Assembly (NCBI GenBank): GCA_030549495.1
Contig: JAUIRK010000673.1
Location: forward strand, 1 to 64,000
DNA length: 64,000 nucleotides
Origin: Nectonema munidae
Taxonomy: Eukaryota; Nematomorpha; Nectonematoida; Nectonematidae
Direction of reading: 5' to 3'
The notes under the pieces are model-generated. The model was given only the letters and a program-made list of their open reading frames with translations. It made no database searches and had not been told where the DNA came from. This document shows, one piece after another, positions 11,262 through 22,875 of the stretch (the stretch's first letter is position 1; each line of letters begins with the position of its first letter). The position numbers and the translations under genes were made by a program.

Positions 11262-14200
11262 CAACCCGTATATTACGATGATTCTTCTCCAACCTGTATT
11301 CTACGATGATTCATCTCCAAACTATATACTACAATGATTCATCTCCAACCTGTATACTACGATGATTCATCTCCAACCTGTATACTAGGATGATTCATCT
11401 TCAACCTGTATACTACGATGGTTTCTATTCCATGTACAAATAACTAGGGAGACAATGTTCAACTTTCTGTTCACATTCTGCTAGATGTAAGATTTGATAT
11501 ACCTCATTCGGGGAGACGATGCTACATAAGTTATTACCTATATACATTATACCTGTATACTACCTTGGTTCATCTCCAACCTGTATACCGCGATAATTCA
11601 TCTCCAACCTATATAATATATTTTATCAAATAATCAAAATAAAATTCTGTAATCAAAGAATCGAAAAATATTCTTTAAAAAATAACCCGTATATTACGAT
11701 GATTCTTCTCCAACCTGTATTCTACGATGATTCATCTCCAAACTATATACTACAATGATTCATCTCCAACCTGTATACTACGATAATTCATCTCCAACCT
11801 GTATACTACGATGATTCATCTTCAACCTGTATACTACGATGATTCATCTTCAACCTGTATACTACGATGGTTTCTATTCCATGTACAAATAACTAGGGAG
11901 ACAATGTTCAACTTTCTGTTCACATTCTGCTAGATGTAAGATTTGATATACCTCATTCGGGGAGACGATGCTACATAAGTTATTACCTATATACATTATA
12001 CCTGTATACTACCTTGGTTCATCTCCAACCTGTATACCGCGATAATTCATCTCCAACCTATATAATATATTTTATCAAATAATCAAAATAAAATTCTGTA
12101 ATCAAAGAATCGAAAAATATTCTTTAAAAAATAACCCGTATATTACGATGATTCTTCTCCAACCTGTATTCTACGATGATTCATCTCCAAACTATATACT
12201 ACAATGATTCATCTCCAACCTGTATACTACGATAATTCATCTCCAACCTGTATACTACGATGATTCATCTTCAACCTGTATACTACGATGGTTTCTATTC
12301 CATGTACAAATAACTAGGGAGACAATGTTCAACTTTCTGTTCACATTCTGCTAGATGTAAGATTTGATATACCTCATTCGGGGAGACGATGCTACATAAG
12401 TTATTACCTATATACATTATACCTGTATACTACCTTGGTTCATCTCCAACCTGTATACCGCGATAATTCATCTCCAACCTATATAATATATTTTATCAAA
12501 TAATCAAAATAAAATTCTGTAATCAAAGAATCGAAAAATATTCTTTAAAAAATAACCCGTATATTACGATGATTCTTCTCCAACCTGTATTCTACGATGA
12601 TTCATCTCCAAACTATATACTACAATGATTCATCTCCAACCTGTATACTACGATGATTCATATCCAACCTGTTTACTAGGATGATTCATCTTCAACCTGT
12701 ATACTACGATGGTTTCTATTCCATGTACAAATAACTAGGGAGACAATGTTCAACTTTCTGTTCACATTCTGCTAGATGTAAGATTTGATATACCTCATTC
12801 GGGGAGACGATGCTACATAAGTTATTACCTATATACATTATACCTGTATACTACGTTGGTTCATCTCCAACCTGTATACCGCGATAATTCATCTCCAACC
12901 TATATAATATATTTTATCAAATAATCAAAATAAAATTCTGTAATCAAAGAATCGAAAAATATTCTTTAAAAAATAACCCGTATATTACGATGATTCTTCT
13001 CCAACCTGTATTCTACGATGATTCATCTCCAAACTATACTACAATGATTCATCTCCAACCTGTATACTACGATGATTCATATCCAACCTGTTTACTAGGA
13101 TGATTCATCTTCAACCTGTATACTACGATTTCTTGGTTTCTATTCCATGTACAAATAACTAGGGAGACAATGTTCAACTTTCTGTTCACATTCTGCTAGA
13201 TGTAAGATTTGATATACCTCATTCGGGGAGACGATGCTACATAAGTTATTACCTATATATATTATACCTGTATACTACGTTGGTTCATCTCCAACCTGTA
13301 TACCGCGATAATTCATCTCCAACCTATATAATATATTTTATCAAATAATCAAAATAAAATTCTGTAATCAAAGAATCGAAAAATATTCTTTAAAAAATAA
13401 CCCGTATATTACGATGATTCTTCTCCAACCTGTATTCTACGATGATTCATCTCCAAACTATATACTACAATGATTCATCTCCACCCTGTATACTACGATA
13501 ATTCATCTCCAACCTGTATACTACGATGATTCATCTTCAACCTGTATACTACGATGGTTTATATTCCATGTACAAATAACTAGGGAGACAATGTTCAACT
13601 TTCTGTTCACATTCTGCTAGATGTAAGATTTGATATACCTCATTCGGGGAGACGATGCTACATAAGTTATTACCTATATACATTATACCTGTATACTACG
13701 TTGGTTCATCTCCAACCTGTATACCGCGATAATTCATCTCCAACCTATATAATATATTTTATCAAATAATCAAAATAAAATTCTGTAATCAAAGAATCGA
13801 AAAATATTCTTTAAAAAATAACCCGTATATTACGATGATTCTTCTCCAACCTGTATTCTACGATGATTCATCTCCAAACTATATACTACAATGATTCATC
13901 TCCAACCTGTATACTACGATGATTCATCTCCAACCTGTTTACTAGGATGATTCATCTTCAACCTGTATACTACGATGGTTTCTATTCCATGTACAAAGAA
14001 CTAGGGAGACAATGTTCAATTTTCTGTTCAGATTCTGCTAGATGTAAGATTTGATATACCTCATTCGGGGAGACGATGCTACATAAGTTATTACCTATAT
14101 ACATTATACCTGTATACTACGTTGGTTCATCTCCAACCTGTATACCGCGATAATTCATCTCCAACCTATATAATATATTTTATCAAATAATCAAAATAAA

Positions 14201-15725
14201 ATTCTGTAATCAAAGAATCGAAAAATATTCTTTAAAAAATAACCCGTATATTACGATGATTCTTCTCCAACCTGTATTCTACGATGATTCATCTCCAAAC
14301 TATATACTACAATGATTCATCTCCAACCTGTATACTACGATGATTCATCTCCAACCTGTATACTACGATGATTCATCTTCAACCTGTATACTACGATGGT
14401 TTCTATTCCATGTACAAATAACTAGGGAGACAATGTTCAACTTTCTGTTCACATTCTGCTAGATGTAAGATTTGATATACCTCATTCGGGGAGACGATGC
14501 TACATAAGTTATTACCTATATACATTATACCTGTATACTACGTTGGTTCATCTCCAACCTGTATACCGCGATAATTCATCTCCAACCTATATAATATATT
14601 TTATCAAATAATCAAAATAAAATTCTGTAATCAAAGAATCGAAAAATATTCTTTAAAAAATAACCCGTATATTACGATGATTCTTCTCCAACCTGTATTC
14701 TACGATGATTCATCTCCAAACTATATACTACAATGATTCATCTCCAACCTGTATACTACGATGATTCATCTCCAACCTGTATACTACGATGATTCATCTT
14801 CAACCTGTATACTACGATGGTTTCTATTCCATGTACAAATAACTAGGGAGACAATGTTCAACTTTCTGTTCACATTCTGCTAGATGTAAGATTTGATATA
14901 CCTCATTCGGGGAGACGATGCTACATAAGTTATTACCTATATATATTATACCTGTATACTACGTTGGTTCATCTCCAACCTGTATACCGCGATAATTCAT
15001 CTCCAACCTATATAATATATTTTATCAAATAATCAAAATAAAATTCTGTAATCAAAGAATCGAAAAATATTCTTTAAAAAATAACCCGTATATTACGATG
15101 ATTCTTCTCCAACCTGTATTCTACGATGATTCATCTCCAAACTATATACTACAATGATTCATCTCCAACCTGTATACTACGATGATTCATCTCCAACCTG
15201 TATACTACGATGATTCATCTTCAACCTGTATACTACGATGGTTTCTATTCCATGTACAAATAACTAGGGAGGAATGTTCAACTTTCTGTTCACATTCTGC
15301 TAGATGTAAGATTTGATATACCTCATTCGGGGAGACGATGCTACATAAGTTATTACCTATATATATTATACCTGTATACTACGTTGGTTCATCTCCAACC
15401 TGTATACCGCGATAATTCATCTCCAACCTATATAATATATTTTATCAAATAATCAAAATAAAATTCTGTAATCAAAGAATCGAAAAATATTCTTTAAAAA
15501 ATAACCCGTATATTACGATGATTCTTCTCCAACCTGTATTCTACGATGATTCATCTCCAAACTATATACTACAATGATTCATCTCCAACCTGTATACTAC
15601 GATAATTCATCTCCAACCTGTATACTACGATGATTCATCTTCAACCTGTATACTACGATGGTTTCTATTCCATGTACAAATAACTAGGGAGGAATGTTCA
15701 ACTTTCTGTTCACATTCTGCTACCT
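11262..15725 (+). repeat. 421-bp satellite array (10.5 units) with internal 28-bp sub-repeats
   Basis: The landmark CCCGTATATTACGATG starts units at 11,265, 11,686, 12,135, 12,556, 12,977, 13,401, 13,822, 14,243, 14,664, 15,085 and 15,505. Unit lengths are 421, 449, 421, 421, 424, 421, 421, 421, 421 and 420 bp, then a partial unit. Each unit begins with about six degenerate 28-bp sub-repeats (CCTGTATACTACGATGATTC plus CATCTCCAA). A unique stretch of about 190 bp follows, then two more sub-repeats, then an AT-rich end. The 449-bp unit has exactly one extra sub-repeat. The last two units share the variant GGGAGGAATG, a sign of local homogenisation. Units are nearly identical otherwise. Confidence 0.97.
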
Positions 15726-16280
15726 CATACGATGTTACAAAAGTTATTACCTATACTTTGCAATTTGCACGATTTTAAATATTATATTTGTCGAATAATC
15801 AAAGAATCGAAAAATGTTCAAATAATAAAAAATAATAATAATAATCATAATAATAAAAATCGCCCTTTTTATCTTTTGATGGAGAGTGATTATTTTGGAG
15901 CAGTGCTTATGAACTTCCCCTTAAAGCCCAAGTAAAAATATTGCACTGAAAAACTGGCTTGCCAAATGAACACTCCTTGATCTATTGAAAAAACAAAATT
16001 TTAAATGAAAGTATCTTCTTCACAAATACCGAATAAAAGGTAAAAAAAAAAGGGTTATTTTTCGCGTATGCGTACATCACAAACAAAAGTTTATCTATCT
16101 TTTTGTTTAGATACGCGAGGTAGCAGCCTTGTATGTTTAAAATATAAAATATCTTGGAGAAATTATACTGGAAAAACATTTTATATTACTCAGCGGTGAA
16201 AACTTTAATTATAAAAGTAAAATAAGATTTCTAGGAAATATGAAAATCTTTTATTCATAACAAACGTTCTAGAGAAAAAG
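15726..16280. other. Array flank, non-coding
   Basis: This is the outer flank of the right array, mirrored by 7,550-7,985. It contains a run of AAT/AAC trinucleotides near 15,828-15,860 and AT-rich sequence. No gene is seen. Confidence 0.6.
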
Positions 16281-16344
16281 ATTCATTAAATAAAGAATAC
16301 AAAGAAAGTATTAACGTGATTTTGGTTAATGAAGCATTTTTCTT

Positions 16345-16692
16345 TTACGATTGATAAAAATTGCCAAACACGATTTGTAAAAAGTTTTTGTCGAAGACTA
16401 TCTTTTTGCAGGAGTCGCCGGGGGAACATTGCAAGTTTGTGAGGATGACCTCTTTGAAAGATTTCGCTGTGAAATCCTCGACAAAGGGACTGAAGTTGAA
16501 GAGTTTGCGGAATTGGGAGAATGACTTGCAGTGGTGGATGGCGAAGCCGGAAGTGATGATAGGACTGAGAACGGTAACGAAAACAACGCAAAAATTGAGA
16601 AGCCATATGTCGTGAAGGAAGAAAGAGAAGATCGCGGAGATTAGACGGGAGAGAGCTAAGCACAGGCTGCCGTATTTCAGGTAGGTAACTGA
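16345..16692 (-). CDS. GC-richer exon candidate, membrane-like peptide, unidentified
   Basis: This block stands out from its AT-rich surroundings by higher GC. On the minus strand a good splice acceptor (pyrimidine tract ending TTTATTTTTCAG) precedes TTACCTACCTGAAATACGG. The longest reading gives YLKYGSLCLALSRLISAIFS, then a hydrophobic stretch (IWLLNFCVVFVTVLSPIITS) that could span a membrane, then FAIHHCKSFSQFRKLFNFSP and a Cys-containing tail ending in a stop. All three minus frames are open over much of the block, so the frame is uncertain. No clear donor site is visible. I do not recognise the protein; an isolated host exon or an old gene fragment are both possible. Confidence 0.35.
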   Translation of the reverse strand, partial: SVTYLKYGSLCLALSRLISAIFSFFLHDIWLLNFCVVFVTVLSPIITSGFAIHHCKSFSQFRKLFNFSPFVEDFTAKSFKEVILTNLQCSPGDSCKKIVFDKNFLQIVFGNFYQS

Positions 16693-16774
16693 AAAATAAA
16701 GACATGATATCAGAGAAAAAGGTCCACAGTGAAAGAATTGGAGAATATGAATGAAGATGGCAAAATTGTACATT

Positions 16775-17990
16775 TTTAAAGAGGACTAATTTATACTGAA
16801 CATGGGGAAATTTGTGATGGCATATATGAATGCATTTTCAAACTTAAATGATAAAACAAATATTCTCTAAAAAAAGATCATTTGGATAAAATTTAATTTT
16901 TGGTACTAAAGAGAACGTATTATAGATAAGTAAAACTATATCGGTTTATGCGCAGCTAAAAATATGGCTATTGTAGATCACTCATTTTATTTTAAAAATG
17001 GCCATTCTTAAAACCGTATTTTTGAAATTAGTACGTTGAAAAAGATTCTTAACTTAAGGAATCTAGGGTTTTTTTTTCAAATCAAGATGACAACATAGAG
17101 CCGTGAATTCATATGTTTTGAGGTAACGTAAAAAGTTCCTCAACTCCTCGTCTAAAGCAATAGATTGGAAGATTTGGAAAAAAAATCTTATATTTCATAC
17201 TTTCTTTTGTGTTTCATATTCCCCTTCCGGTAAAAATTGGTTCTGTCACGACAAATAACACTCTTGGCCAATCAGTGCTAACGGTAACTCTGGCTTTTGA
17301 GAGTTGGTAAGTGAGTTAGTTAGAGTTAGCTTATACTTAGTAACTGCTAAAGGCTAATGGTATTCATGGGGCTAATTGTCATGATTAGGAGGAGGTATAA
17401 AAGCGTAATTCAAAGGATTTTAAGATGTATCGATGAACCGGTATAGACACAGACATGATCGCTGTATTCTCTTTTGTTCATCTAAATATGAAAAAGAATA
17501 GCAGCGCCAAAGCTTGTAATGTACAATTAATGTGAAGTGTAACCTGTCAGAGTGTCATAGTTTAAAAGGTAGATGAGTTTAAGCACGATTTTAAAGAAGA
17601 AAACGCAGCCTACAGCGCATCCATATAGTAAATAATGTTTACAAAAACGAGAAAAATAATATTTGAAAAAATTGAATTAGATTCATTTTTGCGAAATTTG
17701 TATATTCAATATTCGAACAAAGATAATGTTAGTTGGCCACACTCATTTGTTCAGTGCATGTTGATGTATGTGTTGTTTTTCTCATTTGTTTTACTTTTTA
17801 TCTTAGAAATATTCAAAGTAGGCTATTCTATTTAATCAATCCTTTTATTTGTTGTTTAAATAAAATTGAATTACTGAAATTATGCTACTATGCTTTTTTC
17901 ATTTCAATATTTTTGTTAAAATTTACAGTCTAATAAATTAAATATAAGAATAAGCTGGGAAATAACATAATACGAGAAGAATCATCGAGA
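16775..17990. other. Right-arm non-coding stretch
   Basis: AT-rich sequence mirrored by about 6,100-7,060. A moderately conserved block sits at 17,275-17,450 (GGCTAATGGTATTCATGGGG). Short open frames at 17,635-17,933 are T-rich and show no family features. I see no gene. Confidence 0.5.
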
Positions 17991-18009
17991 AGGCACAATT
18001 GCGCCATTG

Positions 18010-18150
18010 TATCGAACTATGAGGAAAGTAGGCTTGATGCGGGATCGAACCCAAGACCTTTAATTATGGAAATCAGTACCTAAACAACCTTACTCACACC
18101 CCAACTAATCTTACCTACGCCCCAATAATTCTAAGAGTAAAGAAACAAGT
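18010..18150 (-). repeat. tRNA-derived SINE-like remnant
   Basis: On the minus strand the stretch contains GGTCTTGGGTTCGATCCCGC, a near-perfect RNA polymerase III B box (GGTTCGATCCC). About 45 bp upstream, GTGAGTAAGGTTGTTTAGG could be a degraded A box. No tRNA cloverleaf can be closed around it, so a SINE remnant is more likely than a tRNA gene. The left arm lacks most of this block. Confidence 0.4.
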
Positions 18151-18469
18151 ATATTAAAATGTGAAATAATATGATAGGAGATAGTATAATATTATTCCAG
18201 TAATTCTTATTTGAACACTTCCATCCTTTTCATTTCTTGTTCCTTTAATCTTTTCCTTCTTCGCTTTATTTCTACTTCTTCTACTTGTCTACAAAACACT
18301 TTTCTAAACATAATTTTTAACCTTACTATATTACCGTTACAAATGTAACTAGTTCTTATTTGCAATTTTTTCTCAGATGTCAAAAGTTAAAAATGGAATG
18401 ACAGATATGTCAAGTTTGGATTTGCGATGTCACTAGAGATAGACTGCTTAGACTGGGGGCAAGTGCCCC

Positions 18470-19084
18470 TGCTTGTTAGTGTTGTCAAATGCATCACTAC
18501 ATCCTTTCAAGCCATCACGATAAGATTCATCCTGGAAGGAAGGAAGAATGACTGAAGGAAGATATGACTGTGAAGCGACACTTCCCATTACGAAGTAGTA
18601 TGTTGGATTGCAAAGAGCAAGAAGCCGCTCACTATTTCTGAGGACCTTATAAAGCAATGTGGAGAGAAAATGGTTGAATTTATTATCTGACTTCTACCGA
18701 CACTGCCTGGAGAGCTAGTTGATCATCTTCCCTCGTTATGAGAGAAAGGGAAAGGTAAAGGAGTTCTGCAATACCCTTCCAATCACAGCGATAGATACCA
18801 AAGCTACTGTGCACTCTGTTTTTGAGATAAATGAACTCAGTTAGCAGAATTTCAAGTACATTTGTTCATTTGGAAGTCATGGACATAGCGGTCAAAGTGA
18901 TCACCCCTATTTGCGCCAAGGACAAAAATCATCAGCTCTTCCAAGTCCTGGCCAACGAAATGGGAGCTGAATATGTTTGCATTTTGTTACACACAAAAAT
19001 TTCTTTGGGTATCGGGGAAACAGAAATGCCTCTCTTAGCTGTATGACATCAAGTAACCCATTTTGGGTTATTGTTCCTGTAGAG
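18470..19084 (+). pseudogene. Outer ZBED/SCAND3-like hAT transposase, 5' half
   Basis: Pieces in order match the ZBED5/SCAND3-like hAT family. There is a BED-finger remnant (VVLSNASLHPFKPSR). A segment SKKPLTISEDLIKQCGEKMV follows, equivalent to the family's conserved KPxTIxExLI region. Then comes LFQVLANEMGAEYVCILLHT (18,831-19,046), the block that normally leads into the RWLSRG motif. Frameshifts and stops break it. At 19,084 the reading is cut by the inner hAT element; the 3' half resumes at 26,198. The family identity is from recognised motifs; the interruption is inferred from the flanking repeats. Confidence 0.65.
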
Positions 19085-19337
19085 CAGGGTTTTCCAACCT
19101 TTTTGTTGCTGTGTACCACTTATGGACTTATTCTGTAGGTACGTACCACCTAACTTAAACGAGTAGTTTTTGACCATGAAAAGACTATACTGAAAGGTTA
19201 ACAGACACGTTAACATATGAATACAATACAAGTAAACGAATCCGCAATTAAAAAATATACAAAACTTAACTTAATTTATTTGCTCATGTGCATAACCATA
19301 AACAAGCAAAATATTTAACTTATCGACCAATAAGTAC

Positions 19338-21009
19338 TCACCCGTAAGTCAATGCGATGGCTGCAGTTGCTTTTCTTCTACTAGTTTTGCAAGCCGTGGA
19401 TATATTATGCTCACACAACATCGGAAATTGTGTTCTGGGTCTACGAAACGATTTGTTGTCTTCGACTTGATTGTAAGAAAGGTAGAAAACTCTTGTTCGC
19501 ATTCCCATGTCGTTGGAAATATGAGAAGCTGAGGATTTGCTTTTCACTAGTGACGGATAGGAGGGACTTACATTTAACCAGAAGTTGGCCAATTTATGAT
19601 TTTCACCTTCGTCGCACTGCAAATCGATGAGTTCTTCTTGTTCACCAGTTCCCACTGTGAGATCACCAGTGTTAATAGAAGTGAATGGATTCCGAATGTA
19701 AGTGCATGTTTGTGCATCACGATCATTGAAGAAGTATTGCCCGATTTCATCTTTCAAGGAGATCTTTGGTGATCTCTTGACCAATTGCAATACTAGGCTC
19801 CCCCTCCCCAAGTGACGCCACATTCTCACACATTCTAAACGGTCTGTTCTCAATCCACAAATCGAGCTTTCGAGTAAATGCAGTTAATTTGATTGAGAAA
19901 ACAATGATGTTACTTTCAGCGCCCTGAGAACAATTGAAATGATACATGGCTCGAAAAATATCTGACAGGTAGGCAAGGTAAAGAATGAAGTTTTCATCTT
20001 CAAGGATCTTCTGAACTTCGTAATCTTTTGTTTGGAAAAACTGAAGCATCTCCTTTCTCAGCACAAAAAGGAGCATAGTGGTATTCCCTCGAGACAGCCA
20101 CCTCACTTCCGTATGAAAAGCAATGACGTGTACTCTGATCATATCCTCACAGATGACCTTGAAGAGACGACTATTTAGGGCAGATGTCATAATGTAGTTT
20201 AACATCTTAACCACCAGTTTCAAGCTTATCTTCATATCCGGACGTAGAACTTTAGCAGAGAGAGCAAATCGGTGTATGAAACAGTGAACCGAAGTGATAG
20301 ATGAGATACTCCTTACACCCGAGCTTGGAACTCAGATTTTCTCCCAAGCATAACAGGAGCGCCGTCAGTTGTGCAACCTACTAGCTTGGTCCATTGGAGA
20401 CCATTTTCTTTGAAAAAGTTTTCATAAGCTCGAACACGTCTTCTCCTTTTGTTGTAGTTGTCATTTCATTGGTCAAGAGTGATTCACTTTGAATGGCATC
20501 CTTAGTAGCATAACGCACATATACCAGAAGCTGTGTGCAGTTTGACACGTCTGTTGATTCGTCCAGTTGTATTGCAATTCCATATTTTGAGCCCTGTACT
20601 TCCGTAATGACTGGTTCATTAATAACAGTAGACCTTTCTGTAATACATCTCGGTATCGTTTTATTTGGCACTGCTTCATCAACGATGCCATGCTTCACCA
20701 TTTGTTGTGGAAGGCTTTTATTTGTTCGCCACAAAAAGTGTGATTTCACAGGAAGCTGTCACAATACCAACCAAATGCTGATATTACTTCCCCGTTTTGT
20801 CTAGTCGTTTTTCTCAAGTCATTTAAATAATTAGGATCGCGGTCTTTCTAGTCTGGATGATTAGTTTGGAGATGGCGTTGCAAAAGGCTTCCTCGATGCA
20901 TTTGATAATGTCTTCATACACACCACACACCGTGGTACAGATTCTTCCCTATTCTTCAATTCATAAAACCAAAATTAATATATTGATCGCTATACTGTTG
21001 TTTGGGCAT
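19338..21009 (-). pseudogene. Inner ZBED/SCAND3-like hAT transposase
   Basis: The start is ATGCCCAAACAACAG, giving MPKQQYSDQYINFGF, the usual N-terminus of this family. A BED zinc-finger remnant follows (CVVCMKTLSNASRKP). Next is KSHFLWRTNKSLPQQMVKHG to about 20,381, with the first catalytic-type Asp in IAIQLDESTDVSNCTQLLVY. Then HTEVRWLSRGNTTMLLFVLR, FILYLAYLSDIFRAMYHFN, SIKLTAFTRKLDLWIENRPF and IGQYFFNDRDAQTC follow, and finally the start of the C-terminal dimerisation region (FWLNVSPSYPSLVKSK). At least three frameshifts and an early in-frame stop near 20,957 make it non-functional. The family acts as a cut-and-paste transposase and has also been domesticated repeatedly in animals. Confidence 0.8.
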
Positions 21010-22875
21010 CTTGATTTGACGCTATAATAATCTGAAATAAAACGAAAAGTTGCTTTGAATATATATAATAATTTACATAATAATCGATAAAAATAAACAA
21101 TCCCGAAGATGGTAAGTTAATTAATCACAGCACTGTATCTACTAAGTCAACAGAATGTGTGTACATGCTACATTATACGCACATGCACATTAGGGTGATT
21201 ACTAAATTAAAAATTTTTAAATAAAAAACACAAACCCTTTTTAATAGTGGAACATTTTAATATAGATTACATTATTATTGTTGATTTTAAAAAAAATTAA
21301 AAAACCTCCCCCTATTTTTAAATTTAAAAATACATGCTTTAAAAATTTGTTAATTTTTATAATAAAACCCTATATATTTTATATTTCTAGTTTATAATTT
21401 TTTTTGGTTCTAATTTATAAAAATGGCGTCTAAAAATTCCTATAAAAGTGTAGAAAAAAACAGGAATACATGGAAAAGAAAATTATCAAGTCTATGTAAA
21501 ATAAAAAGAGATCAAAAAATTCCTTTTATTGAAAAAATTTCACACTTCTCCCGAAATCCAACAAATTGTCAAGTTCTTGGTAATTTTCTTTTTTTATTTA
21601 ATTGTACAAAGCTACGTCTAGATAGAGTGAATATTATGATTACAGATATTGAACTGCTTTGGAGAGGAGTATTGAATTTTCCTCATTTTTCTAGCGCACT
21701 TATAAGAAAAAAACTAAATCAATTAATAAATCTCCGCGATAATAACAAGAAAAACCCATCTAGTAAATTCATTTCCACACTTTCTAAATTATTTGATATC
21801 ACAAATCTTAAAGGCGAGTGGAAATGCACAGAAGATGAGGAGTTTTACATCAAGCAAATCGAAAGTGGTGGTAAAATCGGATATTCTACTGTAAAAGAGG
21901 CTCCTTTAAAAACAATACATCCAAGAAAACGCATTAGTATTCAAGCAGAATCCAGCCAAGCTGAAGACTATCATCCACCTTATGACGATAAGTCCAGTTC
22001 TGAATCATCTGCTTATGAACTTTTTTCTCCTTCATCATCTTTTTCTGGAAAAAAATTTAGTTTATAAAAGAGCAAAAATGAGACAGCAAGCTTACTTGTC
22101 ATTAAAAACAATATTTCAACACACAAAGCACGAAAAGTTCTTGAAACAATTTCTGAGCAGGGATATAATGTTGATGTTCCTAGCCAGTCAGGTATTTGGA
22201 AAAAAGTTATTCAAAGTGGAAGAGAAGCAAAGATAAAAATATTTAAAAATTACAAAATGATGAATATTTTTGTCTTCACTTTGATGGTAAAAAGCTAGCT
22301 GGCGAGGAATATCAAATTGTTTTACTCAAAAACGTTGTGACAGAAATTAAACTTGGTGTTTTGAAATGTCTTGACGGCACAGCAAAAGCTATACATCATG
22401 AACTTCATAAGTTAATTGATGAATTTGATGGCTGGAAAAATATTAGCATGATAATTAGCGACACAACTGCTGTAAACACAGGTCGTTTAAATGGCATTGT
22501 TAAACGAATTCAAGATGACATAGTGCACAAAGGGTTTGAGAAGCCACAGTACATTGGCTATCAGCACCACATTCTTGATTTGCTACTCAAACATGTAATA
22601 AACTTTTTCATTCCAGAAAATACAAGTAAATCACAACTTTGCTTTCTTTTTATTGAAGAATTAACTAAAGATTATGAATATTTGAAAAACAAATATCAAA
22701 ACACGGAAAAAGAAGATGTCGAAGAGACAGGTGAAAATCCAGAATGGCGGGACGATTTTAAGTTTTTGTATGAACTTTCCCAGGCTTATCGTCACTACAA
22801 AAAAACTTTAAGTTGGCCTAAAATACACTGGAAAAAACTTCCAAACGTAAATCAAGCCTGGTGGAACTCACGAGC

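Noticed and set aside
11200-15725. CRISPR-like array
   Set aside because: The 28-bp words are contiguous sub-repeats without unique spacers, in a 421-bp satellite of a eukaryotic genome.
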